NCBI GenBank assembly: GCA_937884685.1 | Contig: CAKZYM010000189.1 | Coordinates: 1-18,085, forward strand | Length of the DNA: 18,085 nt | Direction of reading: 5' to 3' | Source of the DNA: an uncultured Calothrix sp. | GTDB lineage: Bacteria > Cyanobacteriota > Cyanobacteriia > Cyanobacteriales > Nostocaceae | In this document: positions 7,377 through 14,573 of the stretch, piece after piece | Position numbering within the stretch: the first letter of the stretch is position 1 | How the letters are laid out: every line of letters begins with the position of its first letter | Program-made: the position numbers and the translations under genes | Notes under the pieces: generated by a model | The model's database searches: none | What the model was told of the DNA's origin: nothing | What the model saw: the letters and a program-made list of their open reading frames with translations, nothing else

Positions 7377-8609
7377 ATGCTAAGGAATTGGGTAAAATTA
7401 ATATTATTAACCAACGTTACTATAGTTTTTGTAATCTTTGGTTGGCAGATACCACGCAGCATAAATTCAATTGTTTCATCACATAATGATGAACAAAAAA
7501 TATTTATGAATATAAAAGCTACCTTTGCAAACTCCGATAGTGTTACAAATACTTCTATCAGAGAAGACGGTACTATTATGGTTAACAATCAACCTTTTTT
7601 CCCTTTTGGTTTATACCATGATTCCTCATATATTTCCGATTGGTATGGTAGTAACACAAAGCGTCTAGAAGATTTAAAAGTGATTTCTGCTGCTGGGTTT
7701 AATACCATCCGACCTCAAGTAGGTGGAAACTATGATGCTGATGTTGCTTTTCTCAATGAAGCTCAGAGTAATGGTATATATGTTTTGTCAAGTTTTAATT
7801 ACGACAAACGCACGAAAATTGTTGATAGATACAAATTTCATCCTGCAATTTTAGGATGGGAAATTGTAGATGATGTGGATCATCCCAACAATGCTTATAG
7901 TGTCGGGGGTGTAATAGATTGGAAGGCTGAGATCAAATCAACTGACTCAAATAGAATTACATATGTAAGTGGGGCTTTCCCCACAAGGATAGAACCTTTT
8001 TTTAACTTAGCCGATGTGCTTGGTTTTCAATCTTATCCAATTGATAACGACCCAAATGTCACTAAGCCATTACGTTCTCATTACTATGCTCTAAAGTCTG
8101 TTACAGAAGCAGCAAGACGAAATAACCAATCAATTATTGCCAACTTGCAAACGTTTGCTTGGAGAAACATAGCTCCAAGTCCCAAACAATTGCGTAATAT
8201 GACTTACTCAGCTTTGATAAACAACGTTAAAGGTATCATTTACTATTCGTATTTTTATCCAGGATGGGAATTGTCGGAAAATAGCGCTCTATGGAACGAA
8301 CTAAAATCCTTAGTACCGGAAATTAAGCAATTAAATTCAGTATTATTAGAAGGCTCTTGGAAAAGGCTTAATAGCGGGACTGAGAACTTGTTTGCTGCAC
8401 AGTGGACTTACAATGAAAGTATTTATGTAGTTGCCTTGAACGCATCACCAACCGATATCATAGAAACTTCTATATCCATCCCCGAAGCCGTTAATGGTTC
8501 TGTAGAAGCATTATTTAGCAACCGTCCACAAGGAATGATCTTTAATCAAGGAAAACTAAGTGGTTCAATTCAGCCTGAAGATGTTCATGTGTATAAGTTA
8601 TCACTATAA
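7377..8609 (+). CDS. Membrane-anchored glycoside-hydrolase-like protein (TIM-barrel type)
   Basis: Probably anchored to the inner membrane by one N-terminal segment (about 6-24) with the bulk in the periplasm. The body resembles (beta/alpha)8 glycosidases. It shows an NNQPFFPFGLYHD opening (70-82), AAGFNTIRP (105-113), then HPAILGWEIVDDVDHP (155-170) where active members commonly carry W-x-x-x-DE-P, and GFQSYPID (216-223). A C-terminal beta domain (about 325-410) resembles the sandwich found after such barrels. Here the expected DE reads D165-D166, and a clear nucleophile Glu is not obvious, so activity is uncertain. I place the start at ATG 7377 rather than TTG 7374 because AAGGA at 7364-7368 is better spaced. 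It may trim, release or bind the nascent polymer. The family is not assigned with certainty. Confidence 0.72.
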   Translation: MLRNWVKLILLTNVTIVFVIFGWQIPRSINSIVSSHNDEQKIFMNIKATFANSDSVTNTSIREDGTIMVNNQPFFPFGLYHDSSYISDWYGSNTKRLEDLKVISAAGFNTIRPQVGGNYDADVAFLNEAQSNGIYVLSSFNYDKRTKIVDRYKFHPAILGWEIVDDVDHPNNAYSVGGVIDWKAEIKSTDSNRITYVSGAFPTRIEPFFNLADVLGFQSYPIDNDPNVTKPLRSHYYALKSVTEAARRNNQSIIANLQTFAWRNIAPSPKQLRNMTYSALINNVKGIIYYSYFYPGWELSENSALWNELKSLVPEIKQLNSVLLEGSWKRLNSGTENLFAAQWTYNESIYVVALNASPTDIIETSISIPEAVNGSVEALFSNRPQGMIFNQGKLSGSIQPEDVHVYKLSL

Positions 8610-8745
8610 GCTGTGAGATTTGGATTAATGCCGAAATAGGCACTATCAGTTAGTAACAAAAAGGCTTAATTACCTTTATTGCATCGTTTTGTTCTAATAG
8701 TTAATTAAGTCATTTTCTTTATATTTTTCCTATCGGGATATTGTG

Positions 8746-9936
8746 ATGGATGTAGTTGTAACTGTTGAGCAACGTTTTTGTGGCACCCCAGATGGAAAGG
8801 TATGGACGCAAACAACCTTTCCCTATTCATTCTGGAAACGCTATTCAGAAGTTTTTGATAATGTGCGCGTACTAGCACGGGTACAACCAGTTGAATCAGT
8901 ACCTTCCGACTGGAAAAGTGCCGATGGTGAAGGGGTTTCATTTATCTGGATACCCTACTATATTGGTCCGTGGCAATATCTTTTGCGATCACGCCAAGTA
9001 AAACATACTGTTCGTAACGCAGTTGCATCAAAAGATGCAGTCATATTACGTGTTAGTTCGCAAATTGCTACCTGTCTTCAACCTTATTTATATAAGAAAG
9101 GTCATCCTTACGCTGTAGAAGTTGTTGCAGACCCTTATGATGTGTTCGCACCTGGTTCTATTAAACACCCTCTAAGACCATATTTTCGTTGGACATCTTG
9201 GTCTCAATTAAAGCAAGAATGTGCCAAAGCCGTTGCCGCAGCCTATGTAACCAAAGATGCATTGCAGCGAAGATATCCTTGCCCAAATCATCAAGCAGGT
9301 ATTTCAGATGTAGTTCTTCCTGAATGGGCAATAGTTAATCAACCACGTTCTAAATTAAAAGAAAAGCGTACATTAAATTTGATTTTTGTTGGCACTCTTG
9401 CTCAACTGTATAAAGCTCCAGATATATTGATAAGTGCGGTAGATAAGTGCGTAGAGAAAGGTTTAGATATTAAATTAACCATAGTAGGAGATGGTCAGTA
9501 TCGAAAAGAACTAGAGGCTCAAGCAGCCAGACTCATTGATAAAGATAGAGTTTGTTTTCTCGGTCAATTACCAAGTGGAGATGCTGTCCGCACTGAATTA
9601 GACCGGGCTGATTTATTTATTTTACCTTCACACCAAGAAGGATTACCAAGAGCAATGGTAGAAGCAATGGCGCGGGGATTACCATGTATAGGCTCAACCG
9701 TAGGTGGTATTCCCGAGCTACTATCCTCTGAAGATATGGTTTTGCCAAATGATGCAATTGGTTTAGCGAGTAAAATTTGTGAGATAGTAACTGACCCAGA
9801 AAGAATGAATCAGATGTCAATTCGCAATTTGGAAACAGCGAAAGGGTATACTGACGAAAAACTCCACGGACTGCGTAATGGTTTTTATCGATATGTACGC
9901 GAACAAACAGAACTATTTTTGAAACAAAAAAATTAA
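8746..9936 (+). CDS. GT4-family glycosyltransferase
   Basis: Predicted cytoplasmic GT-B glycosyltransferase of the repeat-unit assembly line. The N-terminal half is divergent, with KDAVILRVSSQIATC near 96-110 and a PYAVEVVADPYD segment near 121-132. The C-terminal donor domain is clear: LIFVGTLAQLYKAPDILISA (212-231), LTIVGDGQYRKEL (244-256), SHQEGLPRAMVEAMARGLP (295-313) with E298 and E306 as the E-x7-E pair, and GGIPELL. Its 396 aa is normal for the family. The ATG at 8746 is preferred to the GTG at 8743 because GGGA (8735-8738) is 7 bases from it. The 136-bp spacer before it contains no strong promoter or terminator. Sugar specificity is unknown. Confidence 0.88.
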   Translation: MDVVVTVEQRFCGTPDGKVWTQTTFPYSFWKRYSEVFDNVRVLARVQPVESVPSDWKSADGEGVSFIWIPYYIGPWQYLLRSRQVKHTVRNAVASKDAVILRVSSQIATCLQPYLYKKGHPYAVEVVADPYDVFAPGSIKHPLRPYFRWTSWSQLKQECAKAVAAAYVTKDALQRRYPCPNHQAGISDVVLPEWAIVNQPRSKLKEKRTLNLIFVGTLAQLYKAPDILISAVDKCVEKGLDIKLTIVGDGQYRKELEAQAARLIDKDRVCFLGQLPSGDAVRTELDRADLFILPSHQEGLPRAMVEAMARGLPCIGSTVGGIPELLSSEDMVLPNDAIGLASKICEIVTDPERMNQMSIRNLETAKGYTDEKLHGLRNGFYRYVREQTELFLKQKN

Positions 9937-10043
9937 CTTCCAAATATGAGTTAAATTTCCCATATAAAATCCATCCTTCTTTCCTTTCGCTTCGTTTTAA
10001 ACTAATTTTTTGATATTGCCAAAGGTTCGTCCATAGGAAAATT

Positions 10044-11222
10044 ATGAAAAAGCTTTTAATCGTCGCCACGATTCCAGATACACTATCTGCATTTTTTACA
10101 TACATTACTCGCCATTTACAAGCAAATGGCTGGCAGGTAGATGGAATGGCAAATGGAGTTTCACATGATAAGGAATGTTTAGAACTTTTCGATAATGTCT
10201 GGGATGTAGATTTATCGAGAAATCCCTTAGCTCCAAAAAATTTATTAACTGCTCCCCAACAAATTAAAGACACAGTAAATAGAAATGGTTACGATTTAGT
10301 GAATGTAACTACACCTGTGGCAGCTTTTGTAACTCGTTTAGCATTAAAAAATGCACGAAAGCAAGGTAAGTGTAAAGTGATTTACACAGCCCAAGGCTTT
10401 CACTTTTATAAAGGAGGAGCATTATATAGAAACGCAATCTTTTTAAATTTAGAGAAAATCGCTGGACCGGGAACAGACTATTTAGTAGTAGTTAATCGTG
10501 AAGACGCAGAAGCAGCAAAAAGACATAAATTTGTTGCTTCGGAGAGGGTACGTTTGATACCAGGTACCGGACTTAATGTTGAAAGATTTGATTGCAACAG
10601 TATCACTAAAGAGCAGATATTGCAGGTAAGACAAGAGTTAGGTTTATCCCCCCAAACTCATTTATTTTTGTCGGTTGCCGAGTTTATTAAGCGCAAGCAT
10701 CACAAAGATATTTTAGAAGCGTTCGCTCTATTAAATCGTCAAGACGTTTATTTAGCTTTAGCTGGGGATGGCATTCTTTTAGAAGATATGCAGCAGTTAG
10801 CTGTTGATTTGGGAATACAAGATAAAGTGCATTTCTTGGGTTTCCGTAGAGATATTCCTGTATTAGTTCGAGCTAGTTTAGCTACGATTTTGGCATCAGA
10901 ACAAGAAGGACTTCCAAATTGCGTCATGGAGTCTTTATGTATGGAAACCCCAGTGATTGGCAGCAATATAAGAGGAACTAGGGATTTATTGGAAGACGGG
11001 TATGGTCTTCTGTTTGAAACAGGAGATACTAAAGGTTTAGCAAAAGCGATAGACTATTTTTCAGGCAATCCTCAAGAAGCTCGTTCTATGGGAGAAAAGG
11101 GTCGGCAAAGTTTAACTTCCTATGATGTACCTTCGATATTACAAAAATATGAAAGCCTTTACTTAGAAGCTTTATCTCCAAAATCCAAGCAAATCAACCA
11201 ATATTCAACACAAAACAATTAA
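10044..11222 (+). CDS. GT4-family glycosyltransferase (EpsD-like)
   Basis: Predicted GT-B glycosyltransferase similar in layout to EpsD/WcaA-neighbour enzymes of exopolysaccharide operons. Near the N-terminus are ITRHLQANGWQVDGMANG (about 21-38), the DLVNVTTPVAAFVTRLA segment (84-100) and YTAQGFHFYKGG (114-125). The last is a recognisable signature of this subgroup, whose members usually act early on the lipid-linked acceptor. The donor domain has SVAEFIKRKHH (210-220), ALAGDG (238-243) and SEQEGLPNCVMES with E288 and E296. AGGA at 10035-10038 lies 5 bases before the ATG, giving a confident start. It ends the first run of assembly genes and is followed by a 344-bp spacer, so it may close a transcription unit. 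Sugar specificity is unknown. Confidence 0.9.
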   Translation: MKKLLIVATIPDTLSAFFTYITRHLQANGWQVDGMANGVSHDKECLELFDNVWDVDLSRNPLAPKNLLTAPQQIKDTVNRNGYDLVNVTTPVAAFVTRLALKNARKQGKCKVIYTAQGFHFYKGGALYRNAIFLNLEKIAGPGTDYLVVVNREDAEAAKRHKFVASERVRLIPGTGLNVERFDCNSITKEQILQVRQELGLSPQTHLFLSVAEFIKRKHHKDILEAFALLNRQDVYLALAGDGILLEDMQQLAVDLGIQDKVHFLGFRRDIPVLVRASLATILASEQEGLPNCVMESLCMETPVIGSNIRGTRDLLEDGYGLLFETGDTKGLAKAIDYFSGNPQEARSMGEKGRQSLTSYDVPSILQKYESLYLEALSPKSKQINQYSTQNN

Positions 11223-11248
11223 TAATAAATCTTGCAAAAGCAAACTAC

Positions 11249-11261
11249 TGCCAAATTGGCA
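11249..11261. promoter_or_regulatory. 13-bp palindrome, copy 2 (candidate operator)
   Basis: TGCCAAATTGGCA is identical to 582-594. It lies 27 bp after the stop of the EpsD-like gene. The arms could also form a short stem in RNA, but there is no T-run after it, which argues against a terminator. A TATTAT box starts 35 bases from its centre, close to the 33 bases seen for copy 1. Confidence 0.4.
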
Positions 11262-11440
11262 ACAAAAATCGACCAATTTTAGTTATCTTTATTATGGATT
11301 AAAGATTAAATTCTCAATTCTAATAGGGCGATTATTCACACCTAAGTTGAATACAACGATAAGTAATATTTCATTCAATACGGAAAGCTAGTAAAGCAAT
11401 GCTTTCCCCATTTTTACGTGTGTTTAATTGATAATGTCAA

Positions 11441-11463
11441 GTAACTTGTTTGAGTCAAGTTAC
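11441..11463. repeat. Inverted repeat upstream of the phosphoglycosyl transferase
   Basis: GTAACTTG (11441-11448) and CAAGTTAC (11456-11463) are perfect 8-bp arms around a 7-base centre. The left arm is also part of CAAGTAACTTG, a 5-1-5 palindrome at 11438-11448, so symmetric elements overlap. TTTTT follows at 11467-11471. It may be a terminator for the upstream unit or an operator for the gene starting at 11567. Confidence 0.4.
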
Positions 11464-11566
11464 ATGTTTTTGTATATCTTGATTTATTTGAAAGCTGTAA
11501 CAGTTAATTGCTACTAGTTACGGCAAAGTTTCTTGCGTAAATTTATAGGGTAAAGGGAATCTACTA

Positions 11567-12220
11567 ATGGCTGCTCAAGAGTTGCGAAGCGAGCGTAGTA
11601 AGACTAGTTTTACAATCAAATCCGTCTTAGATAGGGCTGTCGCGGTCATAGCTCTCTTATTACTTTCTCCAATCACATTAATAGTTTCTATTGCAATTTA
11701 TTTCCGCATGGGCAGTCCGTTGATTTTCAGTCAACCTCGTCCTGGTAAAGATGGAAAGATTTTTCTATTCTATAAGTTTCGCACGATGACGGACGAACGA
11801 GACGCTGAGGGTAATCTATTAGATGACGAATTGCGTATGACGGCTTTCGGTGAGTTTCTACGGGAAAGCAGTTTAGATGAACTTCCACAGCTATGGAATG
11901 TTGTCAGGGGTGATATGAGTATTGTCGGACCTCGCCCCTTATTGGTACAGTATCTCGACCGCTACACTCCCGAACAAGCACGTCGTCACGAAGTCAATCC
12001 TGGTATTACTGGATGGGCGCAAATCAACGGACGTAGACTGTTAGACGGAGATTGGGAAAAGAAATTTCGATTGGATGTTTGGTATGTAGATAATTGGAGT
12101 CTGTGGTTAGACTTAAAAATTATCTTGATGACAGTAGGGAAAGTTTTACGAAAAGAAGAAATCAGCCAGCCCGGTCATGCTACTGGTGCAGAATTTATGG
12201 GTAGCAAAGCAGAAGGCTAG
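11567..12220 (+). CDS. Small phosphoglycosyl transferase (PglC/WcaJ catalytic-domain type)
   Basis: Initiating enzyme that transfers a sugar-1-phosphate from a nucleotide sugar to undecaprenyl phosphate at the inner membrane. At 217 aa it is the minimal monotopic form, lacking the extra N-terminal membrane domain of WbaP/WcaJ. Visible features are a re-entrant hydrophobic helix (about 20-46) with the helix-breaking S34-P35, then FSQPRPGKDGKIFLFYKFRTM (54-74) and the catalytic D104-E105 in SSLDELPQLWNV. SIVGPRP (118-124) and PGITGWAQINGR (145-156) follow. AGGGA at 11554-11558 supports the ATG. With the dehydratase and the PglE-type aminotransferase of this cluster, the loaded sugar could be a diamino-trideoxy or N-acyl amino sugar, but these enzymes also use HexNAc or hexose, so this is inference. 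Confidence 0.93.
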   Translation: MAAQELRSERSKTSFTIKSVLDRAVAVIALLLLSPITLIVSIAIYFRMGSPLIFSQPRPGKDGKIFLFYKFRTMTDERDAEGNLLDDELRMTAFGEFLRESSLDELPQLWNVVRGDMSIVGPRPLLVQYLDRYTPEQARRHEVNPGITGWAQINGRRLLDGDWEKKFRLDVWYVDNWSLWLDLKIILMTVGKVLRKEEISQPGHATGAEFMGSKAEG

Positions 12221-12222
12221 TA

Positions 12223-12233
12223 CCGCTTCGCGG
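12223..12233. repeat. Small GC-rich hairpin CCGC-TTC-GCGG
   Basis: A 4-bp GC stem with a 3-base loop lies just after the phosphoglycosyl transferase stop and runs straight into the heptamer repeats. No T-run follows, so it looks like part of a dispersed repeat rather than a terminator. Confidence 0.35.
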
Positions 12234-12268
12234 AAGTAGCAAGTAAGAAGTAAGAAGTAGGAAGTAGC
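12234..12268. repeat. Five tandem heptamers (AAGTARN), cyanobacterial STRR
   Basis: Five consecutive 7-mers read AAGTAGC, AAGTAAG, AAGTAAG, AAGTAGG, AAGTAGC. They belong to the short tandemly repeated repetitive sequences well known in heterocystous cyanobacteria. The array is noncoding and starts 14 bp after the upstream stop codon. Copy number in such arrays commonly differs between strains. Confidence 0.85.
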
Positions 12269-12282
12269 GAAAAGTGCGGTCT

Positions 12283-12297
12283 TGGGGGTTTCCCCCA
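12283..12297. repeat. GC-rich hairpin TGGGGG-TTT-CCCCCA
   Basis: A 6-bp stem with a 3-base loop is followed by ATGAGCAAC rather than a T-run. It is strikingly G/C-rich against its surroundings and lies 14 bp after the heptamer array. It looks like an interspersed repeat of the kind found in Nostoc relatives, and may also stop or stabilise transcripts. Further on, GGCT-TTTT-AGCC (12341-12352) and CCATT-TTT-AATGG (12351-12363) form weaker overlapping stems. Confidence 0.45.
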
Positions 12298-12438
12298 TGA
12301 GCAACTTTTCAAGAGAGGAAGTAACAAGTTTGATTTTATAGGCTTTTTAGCCATTTTTAATGGTTGCCTTATTTTCACCGAATTGTACTATTTTTTGGTT
12401 TAAGGGAAGATAACGTAATTTTGATGAGGTAAAAGCAA

Positions 12439-13554
12439 GTGAAACAACTGTGGGAGGTAGGGAGTGAGTTTGACTGGTCTAATGATTTTATTAGTCCTGT
12501 AAGAGGAACAGCTAATTTACCATCGAATTACGAGTTATTTTCTACTGGATGCGCTAGCTTATTTGGTTTGGAAAAAATTCTTAACCACAAGCCCGACCGA
12601 AAACTAAAGCTTCATTTACCGTGTTTTTTCTGCATGGAAGCAGCATCCAAACTGAAGAAAGCTTTTGATATTTGCTGGTACCGAGATTTACCAAACCAGA
12701 AATATCCAGATTTCGAGACGTTAAAGGCTTGTTCTGGAGACTTAGTGTTAGTGGTGAATTTGTTTGGTGTTAAATCCGCACAAGTTTGGCAAGATTGGTC
12801 AAAAGCTAATAGGGAAGTGATTTTAGTCGAAGACCATAGTCACGACCCTTTTTCTACTTGGTCATTACAAAGTCAAGCAGATTACGCAATGGCTTCTTTG
12901 CGTAAAACATTACCAATACCTGATGGTGCCATAATTTGGTCTGGGAAGAATCTATCCTTACCGAAAGCGTCTGAAAGCGAGTCTGATGGAGCTTATAAAC
13001 GTCTGAGTGCAATGCTACTAAAACGAGCCTACCTGAACGGTGGCAATGTAAGTAAAGATACTTATCGACAGCTTGAAGTTGAGAGTCAAGACAGCCTGGA
13101 TAAGATTGAAAATGACAAGGTTTCTGCTTTCTCAGAAAATGTTTTAAGCAGCTTGGATATAAAGGAGTTTAGAAGAAGACGAGAAGCAAACATAGAGCAT
13201 TTCCTTCACCTAACTTTATCCGAGCAAGAGGAAAACTGGCAGCCGCTTTTTTATTCTTGGGAAGATGGTTCGGTACCTTTTAATAGTATTATCATTTGTC
13301 GAAACCGCGAAATTAGAGACTGTTTGCGTAAATATCTAATTAGCAAAAATATTTTTCCACCAATTCATTGGCCTCAACCCCATAATGGTATGACATCAGA
13401 TGATTTGGAAGCAATTGATTTATCAAATCGAATTTTAACAATCCCTACAGACCAGCGTTACTGTTTGGATGATGTTAGCCGTGTAGTTAATATTATAAAA
13501 GAGTTTTTTACTACTAGGGAGATGAATTCATCTATTTATGCAAATTCCCAATAA
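12439..13554 (+). CDS. Divergent PLP-dependent aminotransferase-like protein (fold type I, DegT-related)
   Basis: Not a textbook family member, but it reads as a fold-type-I PLP enzyme distantly related to DegT/DnrJ/EryC1/StrS sugar aminotransferases. STGCASLFGLEKIL (35-48) sits where these enzymes have the phosphate-binding SSGTAALHLAL. VEDHSHDP (130-137) corresponds to the (I/V)EDAA element whose Asp, D132 here, contacts the pyridine nitrogen. MASLRKTLPIPDGA (151-164) holds K156 as the likely Schiff-base lysine. FPPIHWPQP, at about 330-340, resembles the C-terminal sugar-facing segment. The histidine-rich EDHSHD is unusual. A GTG start is used, with GAGG at 12426-12429; no ATG precedes the conserved region. 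It may aminate a keto sugar or have another PLP role, possibly lost. The fold is likely; the reaction is unknown. Confidence 0.65.
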   Translation: MKQLWEVGSEFDWSNDFISPVRGTANLPSNYELFSTGCASLFGLEKILNHKPDRKLKLHLPCFFCMEAASKLKKAFDICWYRDLPNQKYPDFETLKACSGDLVLVVNLFGVKSAQVWQDWSKANREVILVEDHSHDPFSTWSLQSQADYAMASLRKTLPIPDGAIIWSGKNLSLPKASESESDGAYKRLSAMLLKRAYLNGGNVSKDTYRQLEVESQDSLDKIENDKVSAFSENVLSSLDIKEFRRRREANIEHFLHLTLSEQEENWQPLFYSWEDGSVPFNSIIICRNREIRDCLRKYLISKNIFPPIHWPQPHNGMTSDDLEAIDLSNRILTIPTDQRYCLDDVSRVVNIIKEFFTTREMNSSIYANSQ

Positions 13555-13591
13555 TTTATTCAATTAATAAACAACTAAAAGCTATTGATAT

Positions 13592-14467
13592 ATGGAAACT
13601 TTAATTAAAGGGCTGTCGGAAGAACAGCTAAAGTTATTGCCAACAGAAGAAGATGTTGCTTTTTACGAAGAACATGGTTGGTTCATATCGAAGAAAATAG
13701 TTACTGACGAAGTTTTGGACGAAGCATTTATAGGTACCCAAAAATTTTATAGCGGGGAAAGAGATGCGATAATTCCTTACGAAACCGGTTATAGCGATTG
13801 GAAACCCGGTGATGGTGATGCAGTCAGAAATAACCAACATGTTTCTTATCGTAAAAAGGAATTACGCAAACTACTTCAACCAATTATTGGAGCTATAGCT
13901 GCGAAGTTAGCTAGAAGTAAAGGTACTAGGTTATTTGAAGACACTTTAGTGTATAAAGCCCCTATTAAAAATAACGAATCTGGTGGTGTAGTAGGATGGC
14001 ATACCGATTATTCCTATTCTTCTGTATGTACTTCTAATAATATGCTTTCAGCTTGGATTCCCTTCCATGATGTTGATGATAAAAGAGCGCCATTAGTAGT
14101 AATAGATGGTAGTCATAAATGGAGAGGTAACGAGCATATGCGTACCTTTAACAACCAGGATTTGAAAGATGTAGAAAAGTCATTTTTTGAACCTGGTAAA
14201 AAAGTTGTTGAAGTACCAATTATTTTAGAAAAAGGTCAGGTTAGCTTTCACCATTGTTTAACTATTCACGGTAGTTATCCTAATTTTAGCAATAGAACTA
14301 GAATGGCATTTGCTTTGTATTTGCAAGACTATGATAACCGCTATCAAGTCTATAAAAATCAAGGTAAGCAGGTTCATCATTTTCTTGATAATATGTGTCG
14401 CAAATTATCAAATGGTAATCCAGATTATAGCGACCCGGCAATATTTCCGACCTTATGGTGTGAGTGA
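13592..14467 (+). CDS. PhyH-family Fe(II)/2-oxoglutarate dioxygenase
   Basis: Predicted cytoplasmic non-haem iron oxygenase of the phytanoyl-CoA dioxygenase (PhyH) family, using O2 and 2-oxoglutarate. The double-stranded beta-helix core is visible: GWHTDYSYSS gives the HxD iron ligands H137 and D139, and AWIPFHDVDDKRAPLVVIDGSHK (154-176) is the family hallmark. SFHHCLTIHGSYPNFSNRTRMAF (218-240) supplies the distal ligand H226 and the 2-oxoglutarate arginine R237. All catalytic residues are present. Its 291 aa is standard. There is no Shine-Dalgarno sequence before the ATG, which lies 37 bp after the aminotransferase-like gene. In this context a hydroxylation of an amino sugar or of its acyl substituent is the most attractive role, but the substrate cannot be read from the sequence. 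Confidence 0.9.
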   Translation: METLIKGLSEEQLKLLPTEEDVAFYEEHGWFISKKIVTDEVLDEAFIGTQKFYSGERDAIIPYETGYSDWKPGDGDAVRNNQHVSYRKKELRKLLQPIIGAIAAKLARSKGTRLFEDTLVYKAPIKNNESGGVVGWHTDYSYSSVCTSNNMLSAWIPFHDVDDKRAPLVVIDGSHKWRGNEHMRTFNNQDLKDVEKSFFEPGKKVVEVPIILEKGQVSFHHCLTIHGSYPNFSNRTRMAFALYLQDYDNRYQVYKNQGKQVHHFLDNMCRKLSNGNPDYSDPAIFPTLWCE

Positions 14468-14573
14468 TTATCTAATTCAAAAATTATCCAGGTAGTTCTT
14501 TTTTTTCCTTTATTTCCACTCCTTATTAGCTTTAAATTGAGTTCAATCAAAAAATCACCTTGAAAAAATAATA

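Larger units (their letters stand above)
11223..11566. other. Regulatory spacer between the last GT and the phosphoglycosyl transferase
   Basis: This 344-bp stretch has no credible gene. It carries the second copy of the 13-bp palindrome (11249-11261), TATTAT at 11290-11295 as a possible -10, and a compound inverted repeat at 11438-11463 followed by five Ts. A 27-codon ATG frame from 11434 lacks a ribosome binding site and is not called. The spacing suggests that a second promoter drives the downstream genes. Confidence 0.5.

Noticed and set aside
9617..10273. Minus-strand frame of 218 codons
   Set aside because: Lies antisense to the ends of two clear GT4 genes and the spacer between them; its product has no family features, and the + strand genes have full motif sets.
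11434..11517. Short + strand frame of 27 codons in the spacer before the phosphoglycosyl transferase
   Set aside because: No ribosome binding site, overlaps the inverted repeat, and not adjacent to a gene start.
12234..12268. Heptamer array as a CRISPR
   Set aside because: Units are 7 bp and contiguous, with no spacers; this is an STRR-type tandem repeat.
14310..14495. Plus-strand 61-codon frame at the end of the dioxygenase gene
   Set aside because: Overlaps the dioxygenase in another frame for most of its length and has no motif or ribosome binding site.
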